Origin: Drouetiella hepatica Uher 2000/2452
Lineage (GTDB): Bacteria; Cyanobacteriota; Cyanobacteriia; Elainellales; Elainellaceae
Direction of reading: 5' to 3'
Assembly (NCBI GenBank): GCA_019359505.1
Contig: JAHHHD010000022.1
Location: 29,902 to 93,901 of the forward strand
DNA: 64,000 bases
Shown here: positions 43,988 through 53,226 of the stretch, piece by piece
How the letters are laid out: every line of letters starts with the position of its first letter
Position numbering within the stretch: the first letter of the stretch is position 1
Program-made: the position numbers and the translations under genes
Notes under the pieces: generated by a model
The model's database searches: none
Told to the model about the DNA's origin: nothing
What the model saw: only the letters and a program-made list of their open reading frames with translations

Positions 43988-46468
43988 TCATCCCATGCGG
44001 CGACTGCTTTGCTTGAGTAACGGCTGGTTAGGCTCTAGCGGACTTTCAAACCGACTGTAGACAATTTCGGTGGGAGACCAAGACGAAAACCAGTACAAAT
44101 CTTGGATGACGTTGTCAGTTTGCCCTGCGTTGCTCAGCTCAAAATGAATCAGGGCAAGATTATTTAAGCCCACAACTTCGCGACCGTCCTGAAACCAGCG
44201 CGATCGCCAGAAAAAAAGCGGCTGGAGCCATTGCCACACTGCTTTCTGGTGTAGAGGCGGCAACCAGGTTAACGCCTTGCCAAATTTAACATTCCCAAAT
44301 TCAGCCCTGCCAAATTCAGAGGTCTGGGTCTGGAGACGTGGCATCCACTCTAGTGCGCAGAGCCAGTCAGGATTTGGAGAAGATGCCTGTTTGGGGCGCT
44401 GTAGAGCTGTTGAACGTTGAGTCTTTGAATGTTCAACCATCGCAGGAGGATTGCTCCACCCGCTCCAAACGCGCACCTTTTCGGGTAGAAGCCAGTCTTT
44501 CAGGCGAGTGTGAATCAGTTGAGTGAGGGGTTCTTCGTTCTTGAGGGCACTACAAGTTAGCTGCACCAACACCGACGATCCCTCCATCGGAAACGTGGAG
44601 CCATACGACAAGCGGACTAGCGAACTGTAATGAATATCGCCCGATAGCACAATCACCTGCTCTCGCTCCTGGAAGAGCACCGTGAGAAATTTTGCGAGTG
44701 CCTCAGTGTGGATGTTCCAGGCATCCCCAACATCTGTGGCGTAAACTTTGTTGCGGCTCAACTGCCAGCGATGAATCCAATCAATGACCTGTAGCCCAAA
44801 TAAATTGGTTGGAGCCACCACAAAAGTCATTCGGCGTTGGGATGGCGGCGCAGATGATCTGGGTGTGGACGATCTGGGTGCAACCGATGCTGATGCAGCC
44901 GATCGCAGCGGGTGACTTAGCTGTTGCTCAAAGGCTTGCGGGCAGAGGAGCATCGGCGGTGCGATCGGTTTTTCATCCGCAGGATAGCCTCGCCAGGTGC
45001 GGGTATCGAGCACAATCACTTCGTGGCAAGCGCCCTCAACCCTGTAGTACCAGGTCAATGCATCTGGATGCCGATCGAGGATTAGCACGTCGCCATCGCG
45101 AACGAACAAGGGCAGATCAGTATGGGGATCGAGAGGCGGCATGCCAACATAGCGGGCGATCGCGTCCAGCGCAGCGGTATCGGTGCCTTTGGCGGCGGAC
45201 CAGTCTTGGGCAGACTGTAACAGTCTTGCGCCTGAGCAGTCTGCGTCAAATTGCCAAGGCGTATTGCCCCAGGCTTGAAACACAGCATAGGCGGTGAGGG
45301 CATTCTGCACGGCTCGTCGCCCCAAAGGTCGCCCTAGGACTCTGAGGCACCAGGCTTGATTCAAGTTCCAGTCATCGCTGACATCGTGATCGTCAAAAAT
45401 AGTGTACGTCGCAATATTGGCCAGAGCACGTCGTACCTTCCACAGGGTGTGGATCAACTGCCGCATATCCTGAGCTTCTTGATCCCACCGCCGAACGGAT
45501 TGGCGATATTCGCGCCGCGATGTGGCAGCCATATGAAACATCTGATTGCCGTCTGGGATGGTGTCAGGCCAACAGATCGGCGACCAGGCTAGAAGATAAG
45601 AGGCATAATACTCGCCCAGACCCAGAAGATGGCTGTTGACCTTGGCAAATTTATGGTGCAATCCAGCCGTGAAGCCTGCCTGATCGGTGGCAATCGCCGC
45701 TCGTTGTCCAGCGGGCAACGTTTTGGGAGTAGGGCTTGCAGTCTGGCTAGAGGAGCGATCGCTGCTAGGCAACTGTTCTTCCCAGCCCAACAGCTGATCC
45801 CCTAGCTGTGTTGCCACCCACAGCAGCGGATCGGCAACATCATCCCCATAAATTTGATCGCCCGTCAGAAAGAGCTGCTGGGGGCGCTGTTGCGGTTGAT
45901 CGAATGCGGTTTCAATCAAGCAATCGAGCATGGGCAGTGCATCAAACCCATCGCCGTGGGCTTTGCGGCAGGAACCCTGAACGAGCCGTAAATCTTGCAG
46001 GCGATCGGGCGGCAGCACAAAGGTTGGTTTTTGGTGTTCAAAATAGCTGATGGTGACATCAGGAAAGCGATCGGAGCAGAGAGCTTGCTGTAGCGGCTGG
46101 GGAGGCTGTTGCAACGAATCTGGCTGGTGCGACGAATCTGGCTGGTGCGATAGATCTGCGGGTGTGAACTGAAGGTCGTAGGCGTAGAGGCGATCGGGCT
46201 CCAACGTCTGCCCGAACTCTGCCTTTGCTGTAACAACTACAACATGTAGCCACTGTCCTAACGCCACCGTTGTTCGGCTGCCTTCAAATAGTCTGTCTCC
46301 AATGGCTGACCCCTGCTGCGTCGTGTCATGAACCATGAGTTTTACATGACAAGGCTGCTTCAGTGCTACCCAAACCGCGATCGATTCGGGTGTGACCCGT
46401 CTAAGTATGGGGCCTGCCAACAGGAGCGGTAGGTGATCTAGACTCTCGATCTGGGCTTGATCGCTCAT
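43988..46468 (-). CDS. PhoD-like metallophosphatase (alkaline phosphatase D family)
   Basis: About 826 residues from ATG 46468 (MSDQAQIESL); TTG 46474 is less likely. A PhoD-like fibronectin-type N-domain (PILRRVTPESIAVWVALKQPCHVKL) precedes the metallophosphoesterase core: LFLTGDQIYGDDVADPLL, FDDHDVSDDWNLN and VIVLSGDIHYSSLV. No signal peptide is visible, unlike exported PhoD enzymes, so it may be cytosolic. A His/Pro/Ser repeat SHQPDS (about 110-125) and a Ser/Arg-rich insertion are low complexity. The substrate, perhaps a phosphodiester, is unknown. It is opposite in direction to the importer operon. Confidence 0.85.
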   Translation of the reverse strand: MSDQAQIESLDHLPLLLAGPILRRVTPESIAVWVALKQPCHVKLMVHDTTQQGSAIGDRLFEGSRTTVALGQWLHVVVVTAKAEFGQTLEPDRLYAYDLQFTPADLSHQPDSSHQPDSLQQPPQPLQQALCSDRFPDVTISYFEHQKPTFVLPPDRLQDLRLVQGSCRKAHGDGFDALPMLDCLIETAFDQPQQRPQQLFLTGDQIYGDDVADPLLWVATQLGDQLLGWEEQLPSSDRSSSQTASPTPKTLPAGQRAAIATDQAGFTAGLHHKFAKVNSHLLGLGEYYASYLLAWSPICWPDTIPDGNQMFHMAATSRREYRQSVRRWDQEAQDMRQLIHTLWKVRRALANIATYTIFDDHDVSDDWNLNQAWCLRVLGRPLGRRAVQNALTAYAVFQAWGNTPWQFDADCSGARLLQSAQDWSAAKGTDTAALDAIARYVGMPPLDPHTDLPLFVRDGDVLILDRHPDALTWYYRVEGACHEVIVLDTRTWRGYPADEKPIAPPMLLCPQAFEQQLSHPLRSAASASVAPRSSTPRSSAPPSQRRMTFVVAPTNLFGLQVIDWIHRWQLSRNKVYATDVGDAWNIHTEALAKFLTVLFQEREQVIVLSGDIHYSSLVRLSYGSTFPMEGSSVLVQLTCSALKNEEPLTQLIHTRLKDWLLPEKVRVWSGWSNPPAMVEHSKTQRSTALQRPKQASSPNPDWLCALEWMPRLQTQTSEFGRAEFGNVKFGKALTWLPPLHQKAVWQWLQPLFFWRSRWFQDGREVVGLNNLALIHFELSNAGQTDNVIQDLYWFSSWSPTEIVYSRFESPLEPNQPLLKQSSRRMG

Positions 46469-46568
46469 TTGCAATAACTCGTATGCTGATGCTTAGCTAA
46501 AAACTCTATCCTTCACGGGTAGAAGTTCAGCATCATTCGCCAACTGCCGTGGAGCTGATGCGAAACTC

Positions 46569-46635
46569 ATACCGCTTTAAATTCTAAGGCAGATATTTTT
46601 GAGAGGGGCGATCGTTCGCCCTCCAGAAGCTTGAG
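46569..46635. repeat. Degenerate family C/D element
   Basis: ATACCGCTTTAAATTCTAAGGCAGATATTTTTGAGAG... corresponds to the inverted right end and arm of C2 (GATACCAATTTAAGACACAA...GGCAGATGATTTTTGAGAG). An inner GGGCGATCGTTCGCCC hairpin follows. The match is imperfect. Confidence 0.5.
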
Positions 46636-46690
46636 GAACGTCGTCAAGAGACATGAAAAAGAGACGCTACTCTGAGTAACGTCTCCACAG

Positions 46691-46771
46691 TAGACCTCTT
46701 GTAAATTAGATTGGGTGGAGGCTATGCCCCTACCCAATCTAATCCCAAAACTCTAATCTGCAAGAGGCTTA
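46691..46771. repeat. Family B palindromic element, copy B2 (inverted to B1)
   Basis: TAGACCTCTTGTAAATTAGA and, on the other side, TCTAATCTGCAAGAGGCTTA, with the shared ATCCCAAAACTCTAATCT block. The inner hairpin is AGATTGGGT(GG)AGGC / GCCCCTACCCAATCT, different from that of B1. It sits just past the ndhD stop (minus strand), where it could terminate ndhD. Confidence 0.85.
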
Positions 46772-46790
46772 ATTTGTTTCTGCTCGGTCA

Positions 46791-48380
46791 TCAGGTTTTG
46801 GGTATTGCCGGGGCGATGCGTAGCTTTGAGGCGAGCGATCGCGGCAGCGCCGGGTGTTCGGCAACCTGCGTCAAAGCTTCTTCTAGCCGAGCGGTAATTG
46901 CCAGTGTTTTGACATCGTAAATCTGCGTGATCAGCTTGGGATAGAAGCCGATGCCAATGATCGGCACCAGCAGACAGGCGATGATAAACACCTCGCGGGG
47001 TTCGGCATCGGCAAGGATTTGATGCGAGGTCAGCTCCTTGTTTTCAGGGCCATAGAAAATTTCTCGCAGCATCGACAGCAGGTAAATCGGCGTGAGGATC
47101 ACCCCGATCGCCGCCAATAGCACCACGATAATCTTGAAGGGCAGTCCGTAAGCCGTGCTGGTGGCAAAGCCGACGAACACCATCAGCTCGGCGACAAAGC
47201 CGCTCATCCCCGGCAGCGCCAGCGAAGCCATAGAGCAAGTCGTGAACATGGCAAAAATCCGGGGCATCTTTTTCCCCACGCCGCCCATCTCATCCAGAAT
47301 CAGAGTGTGGGTGCGATCGTAGGTTGCGCCTACCAAGAAGAACAGACTGGCTCCAATCAGTCCATGCGACACCATTTGCAGCATGGCTCCGCTCAAGCCC
47401 AAGTCAGTAAACGAAGCCATTCCAATCAGTACAAATCCCATGTGGGAGATAGAGGAATAGGCGATCTTGCGCTTCAGACTTCGCTGAGCAAAGGAGGTCA
47501 GCGCCGCATAGATGATGTTGACAATGCCCAGAATAATCAGAATCGGCGCAAAGTAAACGTGAGCCTCCGGCAGCATCTCGATATTCATGCGGATCAGGGC
47601 ATAGCCGCCCATCTTCAGCAGAATACCTGCCAGCAGCATGTGAACCGGAGCCGTCGCCTCGCCGTGGGCATCTGGCAGCCAGGTGTGCAGCGGAATGATC
47701 GGCAGCTTTACTCCATAGGCGATCAGGAAGCCGCCATAGACGAGAAGCTGGAAATTGATGGGATAGTCTTTTGCCATGAGCGATCGCATGTCAAACGTCA
47801 CCGTATCCCCGTAGAACGCCATTGCCAGCGCCCCCACCAGGATGAACAGTGACCCCCCCGCCGTATACAAAATAAACTTAGTTGCCGCGTACAGCCGCTT
47901 TTTGCCGCCCCAGATCGAAAGCAGCATATACACCGGAATTAGCTCCAATTCCCACATCAGGAAGAACAGCAGCATATCCTGTACTGCAAACACCCCAATC
48001 TGACCGCCATACATCGCCAACATCAGGAAGTAAAACAGCTTTGGCTTCAGCGTCACGGGCCAGGAGGCAAGAATCGCCAGCGTGCTAATGAATCCAGTCA
48101 GCAAGATTAGCGGCATGGACACGCCATCTGCCCCTACCGACCAGCGTAAATCAAGCGCCGAAACCCAGGAATAGCTCTCTACAAGCTGGAGATCGGAGCT
48201 AGAAAAATCATATTGGGTATAGAAGGCGTAAACCAGAATGGCAAAATCAATCAACCCCACAATCAGGGAGTACCAGCGAACCGTTTTCCCATCTTTGTCA
48301 GGGATAAACGGAATCAACAGGGCAGCCACGATCGGCAGCAAAATAGTAGTGGTTAGCCAGGGAAAATTAGCAGTATCCAT
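46791..48380 (-). CDS. ndhD: NDH-1 subunit 4 (NdhD, proton-pumping antiporter-like)
   Basis: A membrane-arm subunit of photosynthetic complex I, used in respiratory and cyclic electron flow. The 529-residue protein has about 14 helices. Proton-channel residues lie in the regions [49 protein letters not shown] and [11 protein letters not shown]. The start [28 protein letters not shown] is typical. It resembles the NdhD1/D2 respiratory type. It follows ndhF by 95 bp on the same strand, so they form the ndhF1-ndhD1 unit. Confidence 0.96.
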   Translation of the reverse strand: MDTANFPWLTTTILLPIVAALLIPFIPDKDGKTVRWYSLIVGLIDFAILVYAFYTQYDFSSSDLQLVESYSWVSALDLRWSVGADGVSMPLILLTGFISTLAILASWPVTLKPKLFYFLMLAMYGGQIGVFAVQDMLLFFLMWELELIPVYMLLSIWGGKKRLYAATKFILYTAGGSLFILVGALAMAFYGDTVTFDMRSLMAKDYPINFQLLVYGGFLIAYGVKLPIIPLHTWLPDAHGEATAPVHMLLAGILLKMGGYALIRMNIEMLPEAHVYFAPILIILGIVNIIYAALTSFAQRSLKRKIAYSSISHMGFVLIGMASFTDLGLSGAMLQMVSHGLIGASLFFLVGATYDRTHTLILDEMGGVGKKMPRIFAMFTTCSMASLALPGMSGFVAELMVFVGFATSTAYGLPFKIIVVLLAAIGVILTPIYLLSMLREIFYGPENKELTSHQILADAEPREVFIIACLLVPIIGIGFYPKLITQIYDVKTLAITARLEEALTQVAEHPALPRSLASKLRIAPAIPKT

Positions 48381-48475
48381 TGCAGGTTTCTATAAGCGTT
48401 TGGGGACTCAGGGTGTGGGAATGGGCAAGGCTGTAACACCCACACCCCATACCCTACACCCGACAAATCAAGGGA

Positions 48476-50560
48476 TTAAGCGATACCAGAAACCAACACC
48501 AGACCCAGCACGGCTCCGAACACGATCAGGGCATAAAATTGCACCCGTCCGTTTTCCAGATATTTTAAGGTTTCGCCCGTCACCAAGGTGACAAACCCCG
48601 CCAGGTTGACCACGCCATCCACCAGCCGCACATCTACTTCCAGGACTTGACGCGCCAAGCGCCGACTGCCCTGAACGAACACGACATTATAGATATCGTC
48701 GATGTACCACTTATTTAGCGAGAGCTGATAGAGCGGTTGAATCGTTTTGGCGATCGCCCCCGGATCAATCTTGCGTTGCAGATACATTAGCACCGCCAGC
48801 GAGATGCCAATCAGTCCAATCCCAACTGAGCTGCCGCCCATGATCAGGAACTCATTCCAGTCCACCTCAGATGGGATTCCTTCCACAACTTCGCTTGCCG
48901 GATGGATGAACGCCTCAAAGTAGTTGGCAAAAGGCGTACCCACCAAACCTACCAGCATTGAGGGAATTGCCAGTGCCATTAGGGGCAAGGTCATGGCGAT
49001 CGGCGACTCATGGGGTTCGTGGCTGTGCCCATGATCATCATGACTCTCGTGAGCCTCATGGGCATCATGATGATCGGCTGTCAGAGCTAGCTCCTGAGGA
49101 TTCATCGCTCCAGGCCCCAAAGACATGCCCATCCTTTGGAACTGTTCTAACTTGAGCTGCTTCTTGATGTCGGCATCGTTGCCTCGGAAACTGCCTTCAA
49201 ACGTGCTGAAGTACATCCGGAACATATAGAACGCCGTGACTCCAGCAGTCAGGTAGCCCACTAGCCACAGGGCAGGATTGACGGCAAACATGGAGCCAAG
49301 AATTTCGTCTTTCGACCAGAATCCGGCAAAGGGCGGAATCCCGCAGATCGCCAGCGTCCCGATCAAAAAGGTGATTGCCGTAATCGGCATATGTTTCCGC
49401 AGACCGCCCATCAGCCGCATATCTTGCGCCAGCACCGGATCATGACCGACTACGCCCTCCATGCCGTGGATTACCGAACCTGAACCCAGGAATAGCATCG
49501 CCTTAAAGTAGGCATGGGTCATCAGGTGAAATAGTCCGGCTCCGTAGGCTCCAGCCCCCATTGCCATCACCATGTAGCCCAGCTGGGACATCGTGGAGTA
49601 TGCCAAACCCTTCTTGATGTCATTCTGGGTGATGGCAATACTGGCTCCCAGGAAGGCGGTAAAGGCTCCCGTCCAGGCGATCGTATTCATCGCGGTGGGC
49701 AAGTTCTCAAACACGGGATACATCCGGGCAATCAGGAAAACTCCGGCAGCCACCATCGTTGCCGCATGGATTAGTGCTGAGATCGGGGTCGGACCTTCCA
49801 TCGCGTCTGGCAGCCAGACATGTAGCGGGAACTGCGCCGACTTGGCAACAGGTCCCAGAAACACCAGGATAGCTAGGAGAGAGGCGATCGCCACGCTCAT
49901 AGACCCAGACTCCACCAGGTTCTCCAGCCGCAGACCCATGAGATCAAACTCAAAAGTGCCCGTTGCCCAGAACAATCCCAACATGCCCAGCAGCAGACCG
50001 AAGTCGCCGACTCGGTTAGTGACAAACGCTTTTTGACAGGCATCTGCGGCAGGCTTGCGATCGTACCAGAAGCCAATCAGCAGGTAGGAACACATGCCGA
50101 CCAGTTCCCAAAATATATAGACCTGAAGCAGGTTAGGACTAATGACCAGCCCCAGCATCGACGAGCTAAACAGGCTGAGATAGGCATAGAATCGGACATA
50201 GCCCGGATCGTGAGCCATGTAGCCGTCGGTGTAAATCATGACAAAGAACGCCACTGTGGTCACAATTACCAGCATTAGCGCCGTAATGTGATCGACGGTG
50301 TAGCCCATCGTTAGCCGGAAATCTCCAGCCGATGCCCATTCAATCAAATGAGTATAAGTCTCATGCCCTTGAATTTGGCTCCACAACAATGCAAAAGAGA
50401 GAACCATCGTGGTTCCCAGCAAAGACACGATAAACCCCGCACATAGTTTGCGGAGCTTATTAACTGCCTTGCCGTACGAAATTAACCCCAAGCCTAGTAT
50501 CATCGCGCCTACCAGTGGCAGGACAGGAATCAACCAGACGTAATCATATAGTGGCTCCAT
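48476..50560 (-). CDS. ndhF: NDH-1 subunit 5 (NdhF)
   Basis: The distal antiporter-like subunit of photosynthetic complex I. The 694-residue protein has about 16 helices. Conserved core segments include IFWELVGMCSYLLIGFWYDRKPA, FPLHVWLPDAMEGPTPISALIHAATMVAAGVFLIARMYPVF and AYSTMSQLGYMVMAMGAGAY. A His/Glu/Asp-rich loop (about 500-520: DHHDAHEAHESHDDHGHSHE) precedes the C-terminal part. It begins MEPLYDYVWLIPVLPL, typical of NdhF1. It is transcribed first, then ndhD. The 473-bp region upstream should carry its promoter. Confidence 0.96.
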   Translation of the reverse strand: MEPLYDYVWLIPVLPLVGAMILGLGLISYGKAVNKLRKLCAGFIVSLLGTTMVLSFALLWSQIQGHETYTHLIEWASAGDFRLTMGYTVDHITALMLVIVTTVAFFVMIYTDGYMAHDPGYVRFYAYLSLFSSSMLGLVISPNLLQVYIFWELVGMCSYLLIGFWYDRKPAADACQKAFVTNRVGDFGLLLGMLGLFWATGTFEFDLMGLRLENLVESGSMSVAIASLLAILVFLGPVAKSAQFPLHVWLPDAMEGPTPISALIHAATMVAAGVFLIARMYPVFENLPTAMNTIAWTGAFTAFLGASIAITQNDIKKGLAYSTMSQLGYMVMAMGAGAYGAGLFHLMTHAYFKAMLFLGSGSVIHGMEGVVGHDPVLAQDMRLMGGLRKHMPITAITFLIGTLAICGIPPFAGFWSKDEILGSMFAVNPALWLVGYLTAGVTAFYMFRMYFSTFEGSFRGNDADIKKQLKLEQFQRMGMSLGPGAMNPQELALTADHHDAHEAHESHDDHGHSHEPHESPIAMTLPLMALAIPSMLVGLVGTPFANYFEAFIHPASEVVEGIPSEVDWNEFLIMGGSSVGIGLIGISLAVLMYLQRKIDPGAIAKTIQPLYQLSLNKWYIDDIYNVVFVQGSRRLARQVLEVDVRLVDGVVNLAGFVTLVTGETLKYLENGRVQFYALIVFGAVLGLVLVSGIA

Positions 50561-51033
50561 GACTCACGCCTACTCCCAAGCTTTTATCGAGTTGGCAAAA
50601 CCGTTTACATTGTGACACATAGCTGTCTCAGAAGATGCTTAAGCCAAGACTAAGCTATGCGATTACCCTAGGCACATCCTAACTCTAGGCGCGTCCTAGA
50701 CTTTAAACCTAGTGTGGCGGAGCGGGGTGGGATACGCTGTGTGATAAGTGACAGTTGAGGGGGAGCCTTCCTTCTCCTCAAGCTCTTCTTTCAAGAAATT
50801 CTGCCTTTTCCAAGAAACTCTGCCTTGCCCTGAGTCGCCTTGCAACCAATAGCTATTCAGGTATTCAGAAGTTTTACCTGACGTTAATCTTCTCTTACTG
50901 AGTCAGTATGACAAACCTGCTACGTTACATGGGGGTGCTGATACCGATTGCTAGATCAAATCGCTGCAAGAGGTGACGTAGAGGGATTAATCACAGACAG
51001 CAATAGAGTATTAGCAACAGAGTTCTGCTCAGA
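50561..51033. other. 473-bp divergent promoter region between ndhF and the CDF gene
   Basis: No gene or clear hairpin element was found. The region contains TTGCCCTGAGTCGCCTTGCAA and other short GC-rich stretches, and should include divergent promoters. Confidence 0.45.
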
Positions 51034-52110
51034 ATGGCACTTGCAAGCGAACAGTCACAGGTTAATCAGTCTAAACAGCTTAATCAGCCGACTACTCCAC
51101 AGGCGAATCAGATTACTTCCAGAATTTTGAATTCTTGCCAGTGCGGTCTTCTACATTTCAGTACAGCTCAGAGGGGCGATCCGGCGCAAAGTGGACAGAA
51201 AATCCGGCGTTTGTGGATGGCTTTAGGGCTGCTTAGCGGTCTTTTTGTCACTCAGGTGTTGGCGGGTTTGTGGAGCCATAGTCTTTCGCTTCTGGCAGAT
51301 TCGGGGCATATCCTTTCAGATGTAGCGGTTTTTGGGCTAACCCTAGCCGCTAGCTATCTAGCACAGCGTCCTGCGTCGGGTCGGGTCACTTTTGGGTATG
51401 GTCGGGTTGAGGTGCTGGTCGCGTTAGTCAACGGACTGAGTTTATTGGCGATCGCCGCCTTCATCGTAATTGAATCAGTCGATCGCCTCCAGTCAACAGA
51501 GGCAGTTTTGGGACTGCCAATGCTGTTTGGCTCAGGAGTCGGTTTAATCATCAACGGTATCAATATTGGCTTGCTCTACAGCAGCAGCCGTCAGGATCTC
51601 AATATGCGATCGGCATTTCTGCATGTGGCTGCCGATGCAGCTAGCTCTGTCAGTATTGTCTTCGCCAGTTTGATGATCTATTTTTGGCATTGGATGTGGG
51701 TCGATGCTGCTACCAGCCTGCTGATCGCCAGTCTGACCTGCCTCAGCGCCATCCCGCTGATTAAGGAGAGCCTAGAGGTGTTTCTAGAGTTTTCACCGCG
51801 ATCGCTCCAGCCCGAAGCGATCAAGTCTAGCTTGCAGGATTTCGATGCCGTGGAAGAGGTTGAAAAGCTCTACATTTGGAGCATTACGCCCAGCCAAGTC
51901 AAGCTCTGCGCCGATCTTAGAGTCTCTGCTCTCAGTGCAGATGAGCGAGATCAGCTGGTTGGCATGTTGCAAACTCATCTGAACCAGGTGTTTGGGATTG
52001 AAGAATCGATGCTGCAAATCTTAGAGAAGCCTTCTGGCAATCGCGCTCTGCATCCGCTGCTTCATCGAAGCTTAACATCCTATGTTTTTGAGAACACACA
52101 GCGTTCATAG
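51034..52110 (+). CDS. Cation diffusion facilitator (CDF) transporter
   Basis: Exports divalent metal, probably Zn2+, in exchange for protons. The 358 residues have a long polar N-terminus (about 1-60, with a CQCG pair), six helices (about 60-250) and a C-terminal cytoplasmic domain. The transport site is ADSGHILSD (S-GH-LSD, helix 2) and HVAADAASS (helix 5), i.e. the HxxxD pair typical of the Zn-CDF/CzcD type. The N-terminal ILNSCQCGLLHFS could be a metal-binding extra. ATG 51034 is the first in frame. Confidence 0.9.
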   Translation: MALASEQSQVNQSKQLNQPTTPQANQITSRILNSCQCGLLHFSTAQRGDPAQSGQKIRRLWMALGLLSGLFVTQVLAGLWSHSLSLLADSGHILSDVAVFGLTLAASYLAQRPASGRVTFGYGRVEVLVALVNGLSLLAIAAFIVIESVDRLQSTEAVLGLPMLFGSGVGLIINGINIGLLYSSSRQDLNMRSAFLHVAADAASSVSIVFASLMIYFWHWMWVDAATSLLIASLTCLSAIPLIKESLEVFLEFSPRSLQPEAIKSSLQDFDAVEEVEKLYIWSITPSQVKLCADLRVSALSADERDQLVGMLQTHLNQVFGIEESMLQILEKPSGNRALHPLLHRSLTSYVFENTQRS

Positions 52111-52353
52111 GCTTCGATGATACGGTCATGAACGTATGAAGATATGTGCAAGCGTCTCTTGGTTTATTGGATGTCCTTGTTGAGTCTTTAACTATCAAGT
52201 CTGCAACTTTCAAGTCTATATGTGCTCTATCTGTTCATTCGATCGTCGTGAGGCTTTCACCGCATTAGCCTCTGTTTCGTCAAAATCTAATCAGTTTGAA
52301 GTGAGTCTCGCGATCGTTTCTGCTTCGTGCTTAGCGGACGGACGGTTAGCAGC

Positions 52354-52848
52354 ATGAGCGTAAAATCCAGTGGGGGCAAGAAAGCGAATCCTTGGGTTCA
52401 GCTTATCTTAGCTAGTCTTTTGACCGCTACATTGAGCGCTGCAGGGGGTGAAGTTGCCCGTGCTGAATCTCAAGCACTAAACTACGTGATTGATTCCTCT
52501 GACGATCAGAGCTACGCTGCCGTGATCGAACGGGCGGAGGCAATGGCAGGCAACTCAATTGCCCAAGCCTTTGCAGGAAATCCCAGCATCACAGAGGTTG
52601 CTGTGAAGGTGACGGGCGATCGCAACGGCAGTTTGTCACCCCTGCTGTTTGTCAAAGTTTCCCGAGCCGATTGGCAAAATCGGCCCAACGTTCAGGCATG
52701 GGCACAGTATCTTGGCGATGCTTCGATACTGCTGGGATACAGAGGCGGCACGTCATCCTCGACGATCGCCACTTCTAGACCCACTGATGCTCCTGCCGTT
52801 CCTAGCGGAACTGTTAACCCTAACAGTGAGCCAAATTTCTATAACTAG
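52354..52848 (+). CDS. Exported protein of unknown function
   Basis: From ATG 52354 it is about 164 residues: MSVKSSGGKKANPWVQLILASLLTATLSAAGGEVARAES, a signal peptide with a charged start. GTG 52327 is an upstream alternative. The mature part (SYAAVIERAEAMAGNSIAQAFAGNPSITEVAVKVTGDRNGSLSPLLFVKVSRADWQNRPNVQAWAQYLGDASILLGY) is compact and resembles cyanobacterial exported proteins annotated only as hypothetical. The C-terminus is Ser/Thr/Pro rich. It is read in the same direction as the small protein and phoA that follow. Confidence 0.7.
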   Translation: MSVKSSGGKKANPWVQLILASLLTATLSAAGGEVARAESQALNYVIDSSDDQSYAAVIERAEAMAGNSIAQAFAGNPSITEVAVKVTGDRNGSLSPLLFVKVSRADWQNRPNVQAWAQYLGDASILLGYRGGTSSSTIATSRPTDAPAVPSGTVNPNSEPNFYN

Positions 52849-52985
52849 TTCCCCATAGCTGGTTTTGAACGGGAAGTTTCAGGGTGCAGGTTTGAGTAAA
52901 GCTTAGGTGCAGATTTAGAAGTCAGGATCGGGTACAAGTCTGGGTGCGAATTATCTTCTTCACCTACCTTTAGGAGTATGGGTTT

Positions 52986-53195
52986 ATGGATTTCTTAGCG
53001 AATAAGTTTCTACGTCGGTTGGTCTATTTCTTGGTGGGTTTTCTGGGAGTAGCGCTGTTCTCATTTGCGTTCAACCAGCCATCTAGCCAACGCGCAGCAG
53101 CGGCGGCTTTCTCATCGGTTCAGCCATCAGCTCATCAGGCTCAAATCTCCTTGTGGAGAAATCCTTCCCATCAGGAATTGAATTTCTACCAGTAA
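52986..53195 (+). CDS. Small exported or membrane-anchored protein
   Basis: 69 residues: MDFLANKFLRRLVYFLVGFLGVALFSFAFNQP..., with a positively charged start and one hydrophobic stretch (about 12-29). An Ala/Ser-rich tail ends WRNPSHQELNFYQ. AGGAG lies ten bases upstream of the ATG. It is 31 bp before phoA, so it may be co-transcribed. A related tail, EPNFYN, ends the previous gene, which may or may not be meaningful. Confidence 0.6.
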   Translation: MDFLANKFLRRLVYFLVGFLGVALFSFAFNQPSSQRAAAAAFSSVQPSAHQAQISLWRNPSHQELNFYQ

Positions 53196-53226
53196 ACCAT
53201 TCAGATTCCTCTAGAGGTATATATTC

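Noticed and set aside
52111..52353. Pho box upstream of the 52.3-55.2 kb phosphatase region
   Set aside because: Some CAAGTCT and TTTAAC direct repeats are present, but none has the 11-bp spaced series of a cyanobacterial Pho box.
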